DNA of 45,961 bases from a virus. The stretch is taken from positions 1 to 45,961 of IMG/VR virus record IMGVR_UViG_3300008113_000088; one strand, 5' to 3'. This document shows, one piece after another, positions 1 to 8,351 of the stretch (position 1 is the first letter of the stretch; each line of letters starts with the position of its first letter). The notes under the pieces are model-generated. The model worked only from the letters and a program-made list of their open reading frames with translations. It searched no databases and was not told the DNA's origin. The position numbers were made by a program, and so were the translations under genes.

Positions 1-1294
1 CTTTTAGGTTAGCACAGCCATATTTTTTAACAGCTTTGGTCATCTTGACTCCTAGCTGTGCTTTGTTGGAGAACCCAGTGCCAACTAACTGTCCAGCACG
101 ACCCTTCATTGCACACATGAGCAAATTATCATATTCAAGATCAAACTGAAGAATATCTGCTACCTGCCCACCAATATCATTGACTTCAACGAGCACATTA
201 GCATTATTGTAATTTTTACCTACAGTGTCGATAATGTTGGGAAACAATATCGGTTTGATTTCGTTGTTTTTATATTTTGCTACTAATTTATATGGAATAG
301 TAGTTACATCAATAACAGCAAATGCAGAGTAATCATTTCCAACTCCTCGTGCAACGTCAACAGTCATTACATAGTCATGACCTTCTATTACATCTTCATA
401 TACATCCAATCCACCACTTCTTTTTAGTGGATCTTCATACACCATGGTACGAAGTTTATTTGGATTGATAAGTGTATCAACAGATCCTAGGAAGGTACAT
501 TCAAACTCCTGCTCAAACTGTCGTTGAGAAGTATTTGCAATAGTCTCTTCTTTCCACTTTTGGTCTCTGCCTGGAACATCCCACCAGTTAACTTCAAGTG
601 GTGTATAACTGTTCTTTTTTCGTTCTGCATCATGCCAGAACTTGTAGAACATGTTCATTCCATTTGGCGTGGAAATAATAATAACTTTGGTTGTCTTACC
701 AGATGAAATAGTCGGATATACAGAGCTAAAGAACTGCTCTGCAATATGATTCGGAATGAACGCAAATTCGTCCAGGAAGATGATGTTAAAAGAGTTACCT
801 CGGACAGCAGACGATGAGGTGGAAGCAGCAATAATCTTAGATCCGTTCTCTAGCTCCAGCGAGCCACGGTTCCAAGAACCCACGCCCTGCTGTAGCCATT
901 TAGGTAGATTTTCATAGGATAACTGCAATCTGGATAGAAGTTCCCTTGAGGTCTCCGCTTTGTTTGCAAGAATCGCTATTTTTACGTTTGGGTTGAAAAG
1001 AGCATAGTGAAGTAGGTAAGAAACCACAGTTGTTGACTTACCAGTTTGCCTAGGAAGCTTTGCAATATTGAATCTATGCTTGTGAAAATTATCAATTAAT
1101 TTTTCCTGAAAGTCCCACATTTTAAATGGAACCAAACCTTCGTCAAGAGAAACAATTTTGATATATTTTTTAGCAAAATAAATTGGATCCTCTTGACACT
1201 TTAAATATTCCTCTAACTGTTCAGACGTAAATTGCATCTGAACGTTAGAAGGTTTTAGGTTAGGATTACCTTTATAACTAGATCTTTCACTCAT
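1..1294 (-). CDS. gp17: Terminase large subunit gp17 (C-terminus outside window)
   Basis: Large terminase: the ATPase that drives DNA into the prohead and the nuclease that cuts the concatemer. 431 residues are visible; T4 gp17 has 610, so the C-terminal part of the nuclease lies beyond base 1. Visible motifs: Walker A PRQTGKST at about residues 81-88, Walker B IIFLDEF followed by AFIP at about 170-179, and the first nuclease acidic motif VDVARGVGNDYS at about 311-322. A second acidic segment (VLVEVNDIGGQ) follows. The start MSERSSYKG is 8 nt downstream of the DUF5661 gene stop. It has no clear Shine-Dalgarno, so translation may depend on the upstream gene. Identification is very secure. Confidence 0.97.
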   Translation of the reverse strand, partial: MSERSSYKGNPNLKPSNVQMQFTSEQLEEYLKCQEDPIYFAKKYIKIVSLDEGLVPFKMWDFQEKLIDNFHKHRFNIAKLPRQTGKSTTVVSYLLHYALFNPNVKIAILANKAETSRELLSRLQLSYENLPKWLQQGVGSWNRGSLELENGSKIIAASTSSSAVRGNSFNIIFLDEFAFIPNHIAEQFFSSVYPTISSGKTTKVIIISTPNGMNMFYKFWHDAERKKNSYTPLEVNWWDVPGRDQKWKEETIANTSQRQFEQEFECTFLGSVDTLINPNKLRTMVYEDPLKRSGGLDVYEDVIEGHDYVMTVDVARGVGNDYSAFAVIDVTTIPYKLVAKYKNNEIKPILFPNIIDTVGKNYNNANVLVEVNDIGGQVADILQFDLEYDNLLMCAMKGRAGQLVGTGFSNKAQLGVKMTKAVKKYGCANLK

Positions 1295-1302
1295 AGTAAT
1301 AA

Positions 1303-1887
1303 TTATGCGTTTTTACTTCTTGGTATAAACACTGTTTTTTGTGGTACTGGTTTTTGATACTGTGGCCCTGTTGTCATTTTTCGTGCCACTTCTGCTTCAT
1401 GAGGGTTATTAGTTCCATCTCCGAGTTTTCTAATCTTTGCTTGTTTTTTGCGTCGGTTGTGATCTGGATCAATTTCAAAACTTACTGAATCTGCTTCAGC
1501 CATAAACTGTGCGAATGATTTACCTTCTTTCATTGTACGGAGTCTCCTTGAATTCATTTCCCATGCCTCTGGTCCATATGAACATTGAGATTTAGTTTCT
1601 TCTTTTTCACACAGATGGCAATAGCGTACCTCTTCCTTTTCTTCTTTGACGGCTTTTTTGCCGTTTCTCCATTCTCCTTTAAGTTTTTTTTCCATCTTGA
1701 GTAAATGCTTGTAGTAATCTGGAAATTCTGCTATATGCTGAAGTGCAATATTGTAGGCTTCGTCATGCTTGGTGACATGCTCTCTTTCTACAGTAGAACC
1801 AATTTCAGCTTGTCTGATAACGTAATCTACTGAGACGCCATGCTTTTTAGCGATCTCTTTTTCTGTAGGAACTCTTTTGTGTGCCAT
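1303..1887 (-). CDS. DUF5661-like phage protein with CxxC motif
   Basis: 194 residues. The N-terminal part (about 1-70) resembles DUF5661: a short helical start, then EHVTKHDEAYNIALQHIAE and FPDYYKHLLKMEKKL, a pattern of His and Leu-rich helices seen in many phage proteins. Residues about 85-105 hold CHLC and a third Cys, suggestive of a small metal site. Near residue 125 is KSFAQFMAEA, which resembles the capsid-targeting peptides found elsewhere in this window but is internal. The C-terminus is basic. It sits between gp16 and gp17, separated from gp16 by one gene, whereas T4 genes 16 and 17 are adjacent. Its start overlaps the upstream stop (TAATG). Role unknown; packaging or a virion-associated job is inferred from position only. 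Confidence 0.8.
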   Translation of the reverse strand: MAHKRVPTEKEIAKKHGVSVDYVIRQAEIGSTVEREHVTKHDEAYNIALQHIAEFPDYYKHLLKMEKKLKGEWRNGKKAVKEEKEEVRYCHLCEKEETKSQCSYGPEAWEMNSRRLRTMKEGKSFAQFMAEADSVSFEIDPDHNRRKKQAKIRKLGDGTNNPHEAEVARKMTTGPQYQKPVPQKTVFIPRSKNA

Positions 1888-2438
1888 TATCCACCTACAA
1901 TCTGCACTTCAGTAATGTGTCCTGTAGCAGCGCCATTTCCATCAGGTTTTACAGAAAACTTGATTGAATTGGAAAGAGTTGCAGTTCCAGTGAATGCAGC
2001 GTATGCAGATGAATCTAGCGCAACTGTAATTGAAGTATCGGTAACTGCTGTAACTGCTAAGTGTGCAATCCCAGTATTGTATGCAGCAACGGAAGATCCA
2101 GTAAGAGTTACATAATCACCAACTGCAAAAGGATGCCCAGGAGTACCAGTATCAAGTGGAATATTCATTACAGTATTTGTTGCTCCTTTAGTGATTGAAG
2201 TAATTCTTACCTTTTTAGGAGTTGCACACTTTACAATTTCAGAATTTTCTTTTGGAATATGAAAATCATTTCCATCTACTGCAGTTGGATTGCCACCCCA
2301 AGCAACATGAATTGCGTCACTTGCATCAGCAGTGAAACGATAGATTCCACTTCTAACAATGACAGCTGCAGATTGAACAGCATTGCCACCAGTGCAAGCT
2401 ACTGCAGAAATATTTTGCACAACTTTAAGTACAGACAT
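1887..2438 (-). CDS. Putative virion structural protein
   Basis: 183 residues, rich in Ala, Thr, Val and Ser with a beta-strand-like pattern and no enzyme motif. The N-terminus (SVLKVVQNISAVACTGGNAV) resembles conserved cyanophage virion proteins encoded next to the terminase. A good Shine-Dalgarno (AGGAG) lies 8 nt before ATG, and a late-promoter box lies about 25 nt upstream inside the end of gp16. This gene therefore probably starts its own late transcript leading into the DUF5661 protein and gp17. It could be a capsid decoration or fibre component; the sequence does not decide. Confidence 0.75.
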   Translation of the reverse strand: MSVLKVVQNISAVACTGGNAVQSAAVIVRSGIYRFTADASDAIHVAWGGNPTAVDGNDFHIPKENSEIVKCATPKKVRITSITKGATNTVMNIPLDTGTPGHPFAVGDYVTLTGSSVAAYNTGIAHLAVTAVTDTSITVALDSSAYAAFTGTATLSNSIKFSVKPDGNGAATGHITEVQIVGG

Positions 2439-2448
2439 TAAAATACTC

Positions 2449-2862
2449 CTATTCTTCTATATTATTTATTTTTGATTGTTTTAGAAATTTTTGAAGTTCT
2501 GCAGTAGATCCAACAAACATAGTATTATTAATAGTAGATGGACCCTTCTGAGGAACATCTCCTTCAATAGTTTTCATTTTCTTTTGGAGATCAATGAGTT
2601 TATCAGTCATATCTGACACATGTTTCATCCCCTGGAAAGCAACTTCATATGCTCTTGGGTGATCACTACTTGAAGCTACGTCTATAATTCCGTCTATAGC
2701 TTTTTGACCTTTTTGAATTAACTTGTATAGTTGATTTCTGCTATACTGATAATCGGATTCAATATGATCCAAGTCTGAATCTACTTCTACAATTTCTGTA
2801 GAGTCATCAAAATCTTTAGGGATTATATTAAAGGCATCGTCTAAATTATCGTATGTTGGCAT
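2449..2862 (-). CDS. gp16: Terminase small subunit gp16
   Basis: 137 residues, acidic at the N-terminus (DLDDAFNIIPKDF) followed by long helices (QYSRNQLYKLIQKGQKAIDG and KHVSDMTDKLIDLQKKMKTI). This is the layout of T4 gp16, the small terminase oligomer that recognises DNA and regulates the large subunit. T4 gp16 is 164 aa. The order gp13-14-15-16 is kept exactly as in T4, which strengthens the call. Start is 2 nt after the gp15 stop. Confidence 0.92.
   Translation of the reverse strand: MPTYDNLDDAFNIIPKDFDDSTEIVEVDSDLDHIESDYQYSRNQLYKLIQKGQKAIDGIIDVASSSDHPRAYEVAFQGMKHVSDMTDKLIDLQKKMKTIEGDVPQKGPSTINNTMFVGSTAELQKFLKQSKINNIEE
2461..2470 (-). promoter_or_regulatory. T4-type late promoter box for 183-aa protein
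   Basis: Minus strand reads AATAAATAAT, close to the T4 late consensus TATAAATA. It lies inside the last codons of gp16 and about 25 nt before an AGGAG/ATG. The same box recurs before other late units in this window. Confidence 0.6.
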
Positions 2863-2864
2863 AA

Positions 2865-3662
2865 TTAGTTAGTCCAAATTTCATTAAATCCAAAATTGTC
2901 ATCTGCTTCAACTAATAAATCATCTGCAGAATTAATTTGACCATCATCATTTAAATCTTCCAATGCTTTAGGAGTCACACTATAAGTCACATACCTATTA
3001 GCATTGATAGCAGTTCCGATATCAATATTGACTTTTTTGATAACATCAGAAGTAGTGACGGGACCGTAAATATAACTTTTGGCGGTAAATGTTAAAGTAT
3101 AAATAATTGTTCTTCTTTGAGTAAAGTCTCCTTCATAATCATCTTGAATAGAAACATTATTCAATAAAATTGGAATATCTTTCTTCTCACTGGTTTCTGC
3201 TACCATGTTAATAGTAATTGAAAAGTATGGCTGGAAGAAAGGTAAAATTTGTTCTATAATTTGAACAGCATCATCATTATTTTTACTAATAATTCCGACT
3301 TCAAAATCTAAATTGTATGGAACCGGTAAGTAATGTGAATAACTTTTTTCAGTTTCACCTGATTTTGCAGTTCTGCATACTTGAGTTGGTCCAAGTTTTC
3401 TTGATGCATCATATGAAATTGACTTTAGCTCAAAAGAAATTCTTGGTAACTGAATTTGAGTTGGTCTCCTCTTATCTAAATCTGATTCTGCTTCTACTCT
3501 TGCAAGAAACTTTTCCATGGGTCCGTATGCAAGAGGAACCTTAATTGTTTGTTTAACAACTCCATCTTTATCTTTACGACGAAGTTCTATATTGTTGAAC
3601 AAAGTTCCAAATCCAATAATAGTTTTACGAATAGATTCGTTATAAAAATGTGTACCTAACAT
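2865..3662 (-). CDS. gp15: Tail sheath stabiliser / tail completion protein gp15
   Basis: 265 residues; T4 gp15 has 272. It matches the gp15 pattern: N-terminal FYNESIRKTIIGFGTLFNNI, then IKVPLAYGPMEKFLARV, LPRISFELKSISYDA, the strong stretch IIEQILPFFQPYFSI, and GDFTQRRTIIYTLTF. gp15 caps the tail after sheath assembly and contacts the neck. The last roughly 40 residues carry a dockerin/EF-hand-like loop, DLNDDGQINSADDL, which fits the DxNxDGxIxxxD calcium-binding pattern. T4 gp15 has no such element as far as I recall. Start overlaps the gp14 stop as TAATG. Confidence 0.95.
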   Translation of the reverse strand: MLGTHFYNESIRKTIIGFGTLFNNIELRRKDKDGVVKQTIKVPLAYGPMEKFLARVEAESDLDKRRPTQIQLPRISFELKSISYDASRKLGPTQVCRTAKSGETEKSYSHYLPVPYNLDFEVGIISKNNDDAVQIIEQILPFFQPYFSITINMVAETSEKKDIPILLNNVSIQDDYEGDFTQRRTIIYTLTFTAKSYIYGPVTTSDVIKKVNIDIGTAINANRYVTYSVTPKALEDLNDDGQINSADDLLVEADDNFGFNEIWTN

Positions 3663-4759
3663 TAAAAATCTCCCATATTTGAATATTCACCAAATGGATT
3701 TTTTTCAGACCAGTCAATAATTTGATCTGCCTCATCTTCAAACCATTTGTTTTCATTGAAATCATCATTATCATTTTCTATAGAACTGAACGAATAAATT
3801 GCCCATTCAGCTCCACTGGATTGTCCAATTAATAAATCATTATCAACAAACGTTCCTACTATATCTATAACCTCAATCTGTTTAGCACTAACATCATAAC
3901 GTACTACTTCCGCAGTTGCACCACTAACAGAACCAACTACAGTTTCTTTATATAAATAAGTTCCTTTTGGTACTAATATTGCCTGTGCAGTTGCCCCAGT
4001 TCCTGCTCCATTGATTGCAATTCCTGGAACTGTATTGTATCCTAATCCTGGATTAGTTACATTTATAGCAACAACTTTTCCAGCAGATATAGTTGCAGAA
4101 GCAGTAGCCATAACAGTTTGTCCAACTGAACCAAACGCTACTGTAGTAGATGCAGCAATGTAATTATTTCCTTGATTTGTAACATTAATTTGTTTAATTC
4201 CATCACTAAGTTGAAATGTAATAGAATATCCTTCAGATCTTCTAATTTTATCTATTTCAGATACTCCAGTATCTAACCTTTCACTGGAGTCTTCCATAAC
4301 TTCACAGACCAATTGATATGTTGCAATTTGTCCTAATTGCCTAAATGGTTTATTGTGCTCTACAAATTTAATTTGAAATAATTGATTTGTCAGTGGAAAA
4401 TAAATTACATCGCCCTCATTAGGTCTTTTATTAGTAATTAAATTGTTTGAATTATCTATTAAATCTTCCCATCTTCTTTTTGAAATTATAAACGTAGCTT
4501 CTTCTGCAATTCTTACTCCAAATTTAGTTAATAATGTTCCTTCTCCCGTAAATCCTTCATAGTTTGATAGGTACATTTCAATCATATAATTTTCATCAAA
4601 CTTAACTAATGTATCTTCTCCGAATAAGCGATCTGATATGTCAACTTCTCTTGGTAAATAATAAACATCAAATCCATATATTTTCAAAGACTCTATGATT
4701 AAATCTTCATAGAGTCTTTGTTCAGATGAAGTTCCGTGGGAAAAGTAAACGTTTTTCAT
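3662..4759 (-). CDS. gp14: Neck protein gp14 with inserted beta module
   Basis: 365 residues against 256 in T4. The N-terminal about 185 residues follow gp14 (FSHGTSSEQRLYEDLIIESL, YYLPREV, FISKRRWEDL, RPNEGDVIYFP). The typical C-terminal end is DWSEKNPFGEYS. Between them, about residues 190-325, lies an insertion of glycine-rich beta repeats (NQGNNY, NPGLGYNTVPGIAI, GAGTGATAQA). The same repeats recur in the 2680-aa protein and gp8. gp14 with gp13 forms the neck joining head and tail. The insertion may project from the neck as a decoration, which is inference. Overlaps gp13 and gp15 as TAATG. Confidence 0.94.
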   Translation of the reverse strand: MKNVYFSHGTSSEQRLYEDLIIESLKIYGFDVYYLPREVDISDRLFGEDTLVKFDENYMIEMYLSNYEGFTGEGTLLTKFGVRIAEEATFIISKRRWEDLIDNSNNLITNKRPNEGDVIYFPLTNQLFQIKFVEHNKPFRQLGQIATYQLVCEVMEDSSERLDTGVSEIDKIRRSEGYSITFQLSDGIKQINVTNQGNNYIAASTTVAFGSVGQTVMATASATISAGKVVAINVTNPGLGYNTVPGIAINGAGTGATAQAILVPKGTYLYKETVVGSVSGATAEVVRYDVSAKQIEVIDIVGTFVDNDLLIGQSSGAEWAIYSFSSIENDNDDFNENKWFEDEADQIIDWSEKNPFGEYSNMGDF

Positions 4760-5580
4760 TATCCTACCATATCAAGTGGTGGTAAGGAATAAGTTGTCAT
4801 TAAACTTTCTTCCAATTTATCTATTTCTTGTGTTGCGTCATCATATAATTGACGACCATTAAATGTTACTCCACCTGGCATTTGAATTCCTTCAAATTTT
4901 GATAAATTTTGGCCCCATTGTTTTTTTATCAATGCAGTAGTATATTTTTTAAGCCAGATATCATCATACATTTTAGTGAAATCATTTGGATTCAAAGCAC
5001 GATAACAATCTATTACAATAAAATCATCGACTGATTGCATACCCCAATCTAGATCTACGTATAATCTATTTTGAACTTTAGTATATCTAATATCTTTGTT
5101 TCCTTCTAACATAAAATCCAAGGTCTCAAGATATGTCAAAACCATATAATAATTCATAATATCATATGAATAAAAATTATAAAAATCATTCAAAAAAAAC
5201 TGATATCTAAAACCAAACATATTATTGACAAAGGCATTAGATACTTTAAAAATACCTTGAATTCCAATGACATGATCTGGAACTGTTAGATATCCTCTAC
5301 CTTCTTCAAAATTTAATGTTCTTGAATTGTCAGAATCATTTGTATCAGTTTTAGTTGTAGTAAAATTACGTTTTTTGCCGTTATCAATATCTTCTTGAGT
5401 AAGTTTGTATTTTAGATACATTCTTTCCATGCCATCAAATGCTCTATTATTAAACATCTGAATAGCATCATCAATTAGGTCTTCAATTTGATCATCGTCC
5501 ACATTAATTTCAATCACTGGCTTCCCAAGTTTACGAAGACAATATTCTTTTAATTGTGTTCTACTACTTGGTTTTGCCAT
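4759..5580 (-). CDS. gp13: Neck protein gp13
   Basis: 273 residues; T4 gp13 has 309. The N-terminus SSRTQLKEYCLRKLGKPVIE followed by INVDDDQIEDLIDDAIQMF is a near-textbook gp13 start. Later segments (DFMLEGNKDIRYTKVQNRLY, YRALNP, YTTALIKKQWGQNLSKFEG) also fit. gp13 forms the collar ring on the portal. It is translationally coupled (TAATG) to the small coiled-coil gene upstream and to gp14 downstream. Confidence 0.96.
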   Translation of the reverse strand: MAKPSSRTQLKEYCLRKLGKPVIEINVDDDQIEDLIDDAIQMFNNRAFDGMERMYLKYKLTQEDIDNGKKRNFTTTKTDTNDSDNSRTLNFEEGRGYLTVPDHVIGIQGIFKVSNAFVNNMFGFRYQFFLNDFYNFYSYDIMNYYMVLTYLETLDFMLEGNKDIRYTKVQNRLYVDLDWGMQSVDDFIVIDCYRALNPNDFTKMYDDIWLKKYTTALIKKQWGQNLSKFEGIQMPGGVTFNGRQLYDDATQEIDKLEESLMTTYSLPPLDMVG

Positions 5581-5792
5581 TATTCTGACCTTTTAGATTT
5601 GGTTGGTTCTTTTTCAATTTTTGGAGGTTCATCAAATGATCCTCCATCCGAAACACTAGCTTCTTTAGACATATTATTAATGACATTGGTGAGGTAAATT
5701 ATTTTAGCCTCAAACATGATATTTTGTGATGTCAACTCAGTAATTCTTTTTTGCATCACTGATAATAAATTGCTTATTTCATCTTGATTCAT
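5580..5792 (-). CDS. Small coiled-coil protein upstream of gp13
   Basis: 70 residues. The first about 45 form a heptad-like helix (ISNLLSVMQKRITELTSQNI). The tail is short, charged and Pro/Lys-rich. Shine-Dalgarno AGGAG precedes the ATG. It heads the coupled cluster gp13-gp14-gp15. It may be a small fibritin- or neck-associated coiled coil (T4 has wac just before gene 13), but no family is recognised. Confidence 0.75.
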   Translation of the reverse strand: MNQDEISNLLSVMQKRITELTSQNIMFEAKIIYLTNVINNMSKEASVSDGGSFDEPPKIEKEPTKSKRSE

Positions 5793-5802
5793 AATTTATC
5801 TC

Positions 5803-7590
5803 CTAGTAGCTTCCTCCATCAATAGTTGTAGTCCAAACTGGAACTCCAGAACTATTTACAGTTAAAATTTGATATGATGTAGTAACATCAGAACCTGTAC
5901 CAGGGCTTGCCATATTTGCAGCTGCTGTTGAGGTTAAACGTTTATATGAATCAAAAAATGGAATTCCTTTATTTACGCCATCATCTAATTTGACTGTCTT
6001 AAAATATGCGCTTCCCTTTGTTCCAGAAAATACATTACTATTATTTGTAGCTTCTGGGATGTATGTAAAATAATATGTGGTCACATCCTCAGATTCTCCA
6101 GATTCATCATATCCAAAAAATCCAGTTTTCAAACTTTGATTATAGTATTTAAATTCAATACCACGATCCATATTATCGTCTGTTGCCTGGGTAAATGTAA
6201 ATTCAGTTCCGCTTAAAATAGCTCCAGTAATTGCTGAACTTAATGTAATTTGAGTAGATGAATTTACTGTAATAGTAGTTCCATTTGCAATATTTGAATT
6301 TCCAGTAATTAAATCACCAGTATTTAATCCAGTAGTATTGTCTAAAGTTAAAGTTGTAGCTCCATTTGATGCATCAGCAGTAAGTACTTTATCACTAACT
6401 GAATCCCCTAATGTAATAGTTGGGTCATTTATAGTAATTGAATTTGAATTTACAGTGGTTGTAGTTCCACTAATTTTTAAATTTCCTCTTACTACAACAT
6501 CTCCTCCTGATGCACCTCCCGCAGGAAATGGGTCAATAACAATAGTTTGCCCATTAGCATCTCCAGAAATAGTAGCACCCTTTATTCTAATATCACCAAA
6601 ATCTACTGTAGTTGATGATGTACCTAAATTTACTGTTGTGGCTGCACCAAACGCATTAATAGTAGTTGCAGTCGCATTTAGTAAATTAAATGTATTTGAT
6701 CCTGTGGTCAAACTTGATCCATCAATATTTAAATTATTATCAATATCAACATTTGCGGTGGAAAATTGAATAAGTTCTGAATTATCAGTTGTGATAATAT
6801 TAATATATCTATTATTGCCCTCTTTAATAGAAAATGAATTTGAAATATTATCTTTTATATTTACATTAGTCGCAGAGTTAGATACGATAATATCTCCACC
6901 CTGAACAGTTAAATCTGCAGTTACAGTTAAATCAGAAACTGAAAATGTATTAAGAACACTTAAAGTATTAACAGTTGCAGTTCCACCTACATGTAAATTT
7001 CCTGCAATTCCAACTCCTCCACTTATAGTTAGTGCGCCTGTAGTTGATGATGTTGATGCTGTGATATCATTGATTTTAATCGCAACATTATCTGCAAAAT
7101 TCCAGTCTGCACCTGTAATTTCTAATCTATCATCAGTAGCTTCATCATACGTAATTTTTGTATCTTTACTTGTACCAAAAGTTAAAAATGTATTATCTGG
7201 TATTACTATTTCTCCGTTTCCATTTGGGGAAATATTAATATCTCCATCTGAATTAGTAGATGATATTACATTTCCATCTAATCTAAGATTATCTACATTC
7301 CAAACATTAATTTTATTTGCGGAATCAACAATTACAGCAGAATTTGCAGTCAGTGTTCCATGCCCATGATCTAGTAAATCAGTGAAATATTTTCCTCCAA
7401 TAGCTTCAATATTTGCTGCCAATCCACCAGTTTCTGTTCCAGTGCCAAGAAACAATTTTCCATATGATGTCACTGATGCGTTTTGTGCATCAGTATAAGT
7501 AGAAGTTCCCCAAGAATATCCTAATTCTCCTTGCCCCAAATTTGGAACATTAGAAGTACTGGATCTTTTTATTTTGATGAGAGTTGACAT
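5803..7590 (-). CDS. Tail fibre-like structural protein
   Basis: 595 residues. The N-terminus STLIKIKRSSTSNVPNLGQG followed by ELGYSWGTSTYTDAQ, and the segment GKLFLGTGTET...IGGKYFTDLLDHGHG, are the usual start of cyanophage fibre proteins. The body is built of beta repeats such as TGALTISGGVGIAGNLHVGG, typical of trimeric fibre shafts. The C-terminus ends in WTTTIDGGSY; the neighbouring 68-aa protein ends similarly (LTIDAGNY). Its position corresponds to the T4 gene 12/wac region. Probably a short tail fibre or whisker; receptor unknown. Confidence 0.85.
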   Translation of the reverse strand: MSTLIKIKRSSTSNVPNLGQGELGYSWGTSTYTDAQNASVTSYGKLFLGTGTETGGLAANIEAIGGKYFTDLLDHGHGTLTANSAVIVDSANKINVWNVDNLRLDGNVISSTNSDGDINISPNGNGEIVIPDNTFLTFGTSKDTKITYDEATDDRLEITGADWNFADNVAIKINDITASTSSTTGALTISGGVGIAGNLHVGGTATVNTLSVLNTFSVSDLTVTADLTVQGGDIIVSNSATNVNIKDNISNSFSIKEGNNRYINIITTDNSELIQFSTANVDIDNNLNIDGSSLTTGSNTFNLLNATATTINAFGAATTVNLGTSSTTVDFGDIRIKGATISGDANGQTIVIDPFPAGGASGGDVVVRGNLKISGTTTTVNSNSITINDPTITLGDSVSDKVLTADASNGATTLTLDNTTGLNTGDLITGNSNIANGTTITVNSSTQITLSSAITGAILSGTEFTFTQATDDNMDRGIEFKYYNQSLKTGFFGYDESGESEDVTTYYFTYIPEATNNSNVFSGTKGSAYFKTVKLDDGVNKGIPFFDSYKRLTSTAAANMASPGTGSDVTTSYQILTVNSSGVPVWTTTIDGGSY

Positions 7591-7609
7591 GGTTTGTACC
7601 TATGGTAAA

Positions 7610-7816
7610 TTAATAGTTTCCTGCATCAATAGTAAGACCAGATGCATCTAGTTTATTAGTTGCATTCCAAGTTTGAGTAGTGGCATCATATTGCAACAAC
7701 GCTCCATTTTGAGCATTACTTGCATTAACATCACCCAAAAAATATAATCTTTGAGTAGTATTAGTTGCAATAGTAATAACTTGTGGTTGGTTTAGAACTT
7801 CTATTTGGGCTCTCAT
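7610..7816 (-). CDS. Small fibre-associated virion protein
   Basis: 68 residues. It contains NGALLQYDATTQTWNATNKL followed by DASGLTIDAGNY, a short motif seen in fibre proteins of cyanophages; the ending parallels the C-terminus of the next gene's product. Shine-Dalgarno AGGAG before ATG, and ATGA overlap with the upstream gene. It may be a split-off fibre tip or adaptor. Confidence 0.75.
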   Translation of the reverse strand: MRAQIEVLNQPQVITIATNTTQRLYFLGDVNASNAQNGALLQYDATTQTWNATNKLDASGLTIDAGNY

Positions 7817-8145
7817 GTTACTCCTGGATTAATGGTAATGATTCCTTCTATTACTCTAACTTTTTTCCCGGAAGAATCTTCGATTACTATATCGTATAAA
7901 TATCTTCCTTGCTCCATAGAAGAAGTTTGTGCCGAAGTAAGAGCAATTATAATAATACCAGTACTTCTATTTGAGTTAAATGTCACATTAAATGTGACAG
8001 AAGTAGAACTATAATATGATTTTTTTATTTTTGCAGAAGCCGTATACCCAGTTAAATTCCACGGAGCATTGTTATCATCATATACAGTAAGCTGTGCATT
8101 GAAATCAGTTCCCTGATCAACCGATAAATTTTTTACCGCTGCCAT
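7813..8145 (-). CDS. Virion structural protein with BppU-like beta domain
   Basis: 110 residues: KNLSVDQGTDFNAQLTVYDD, then NLTGYTASAKIKKSY, ending GRYLYDIVIED...RVIEGIITINPGV. This is the immunoglobulin-like beta pattern of phage baseplate or fibre N-domains (BppU-like). It starts the fibre subcluster and is preceded by a perfect TATAAATA late promoter. No Shine-Dalgarno is evident. Confidence 0.78.
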   Translation of the reverse strand: MAAVKNLSVDQGTDFNAQLTVYDDNNAPWNLTGYTASAKIKKSYYSSTSVTFNVTFNSNRSTGIIIIALTSAQTSSMEQGRYLYDIVIEDSSGKKVRVIEGIITINPGVT

Positions 8146-8176
8146 GAAGAAGCCACTAGAATATAGATTTCAATAT

Positions 8177-8184
8177 TATTTATA
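8177..8184 (-). promoter_or_regulatory. Late promoter, exact TATAAATA
   Basis: The minus strand reads TATAAATA exactly, the T4 late consensus, about 32 nt upstream of the 110-aa structural gene. It lies just beyond the NblA-like gene, between two oppositely bounded coding ends, where conservation for coding is not needed. Confidence 0.75.
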
Positions 8185-8192
8185 ATAATAGT

Positions 8193-8351
8193 TCATTTCT
8201 TAATTAACAAATTCATTACTACATGTTGTTGCATGTGATACAATCTAGCAAATTCCTTTGCGATTTGTTTGGCCCCTTCTTCATTCAATGTATCAATATC
8301 ATTATAAATTTTCTGAAGAGTAAATTGTTTAGTGAGAGGTAGATCGTTCAT
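8193..8351 (-). CDS. NblA-like small protein
   Basis: 52 residues read directly from the sequence: starts MNDLPLTKQFTLQKIY and ends MQQHVVMNLLIKK. It resembles the phycobilisome-degradation adaptor NblA, which is 50-60 residues of two helices with a start like LSVEQQFDLQK and an end like HENIFKGMIRQ. Shared features are the L-x-x-x-QF-x-LQK start, an acidic middle, and a C-terminal Leu/Ile plus basic residues. The start overlaps the upstream coiled-coil gene by 23 nt. Its place in the late structural block is odd for an early host-takeover factor, so a virion or assembly role is the main alternative. Confidence 0.55.
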   Translation of the reverse strand: MNDLPLTKQFTLQKIYNDIDTLNEEGAKQIAKEFARLYHMQQHVVMNLLIKK

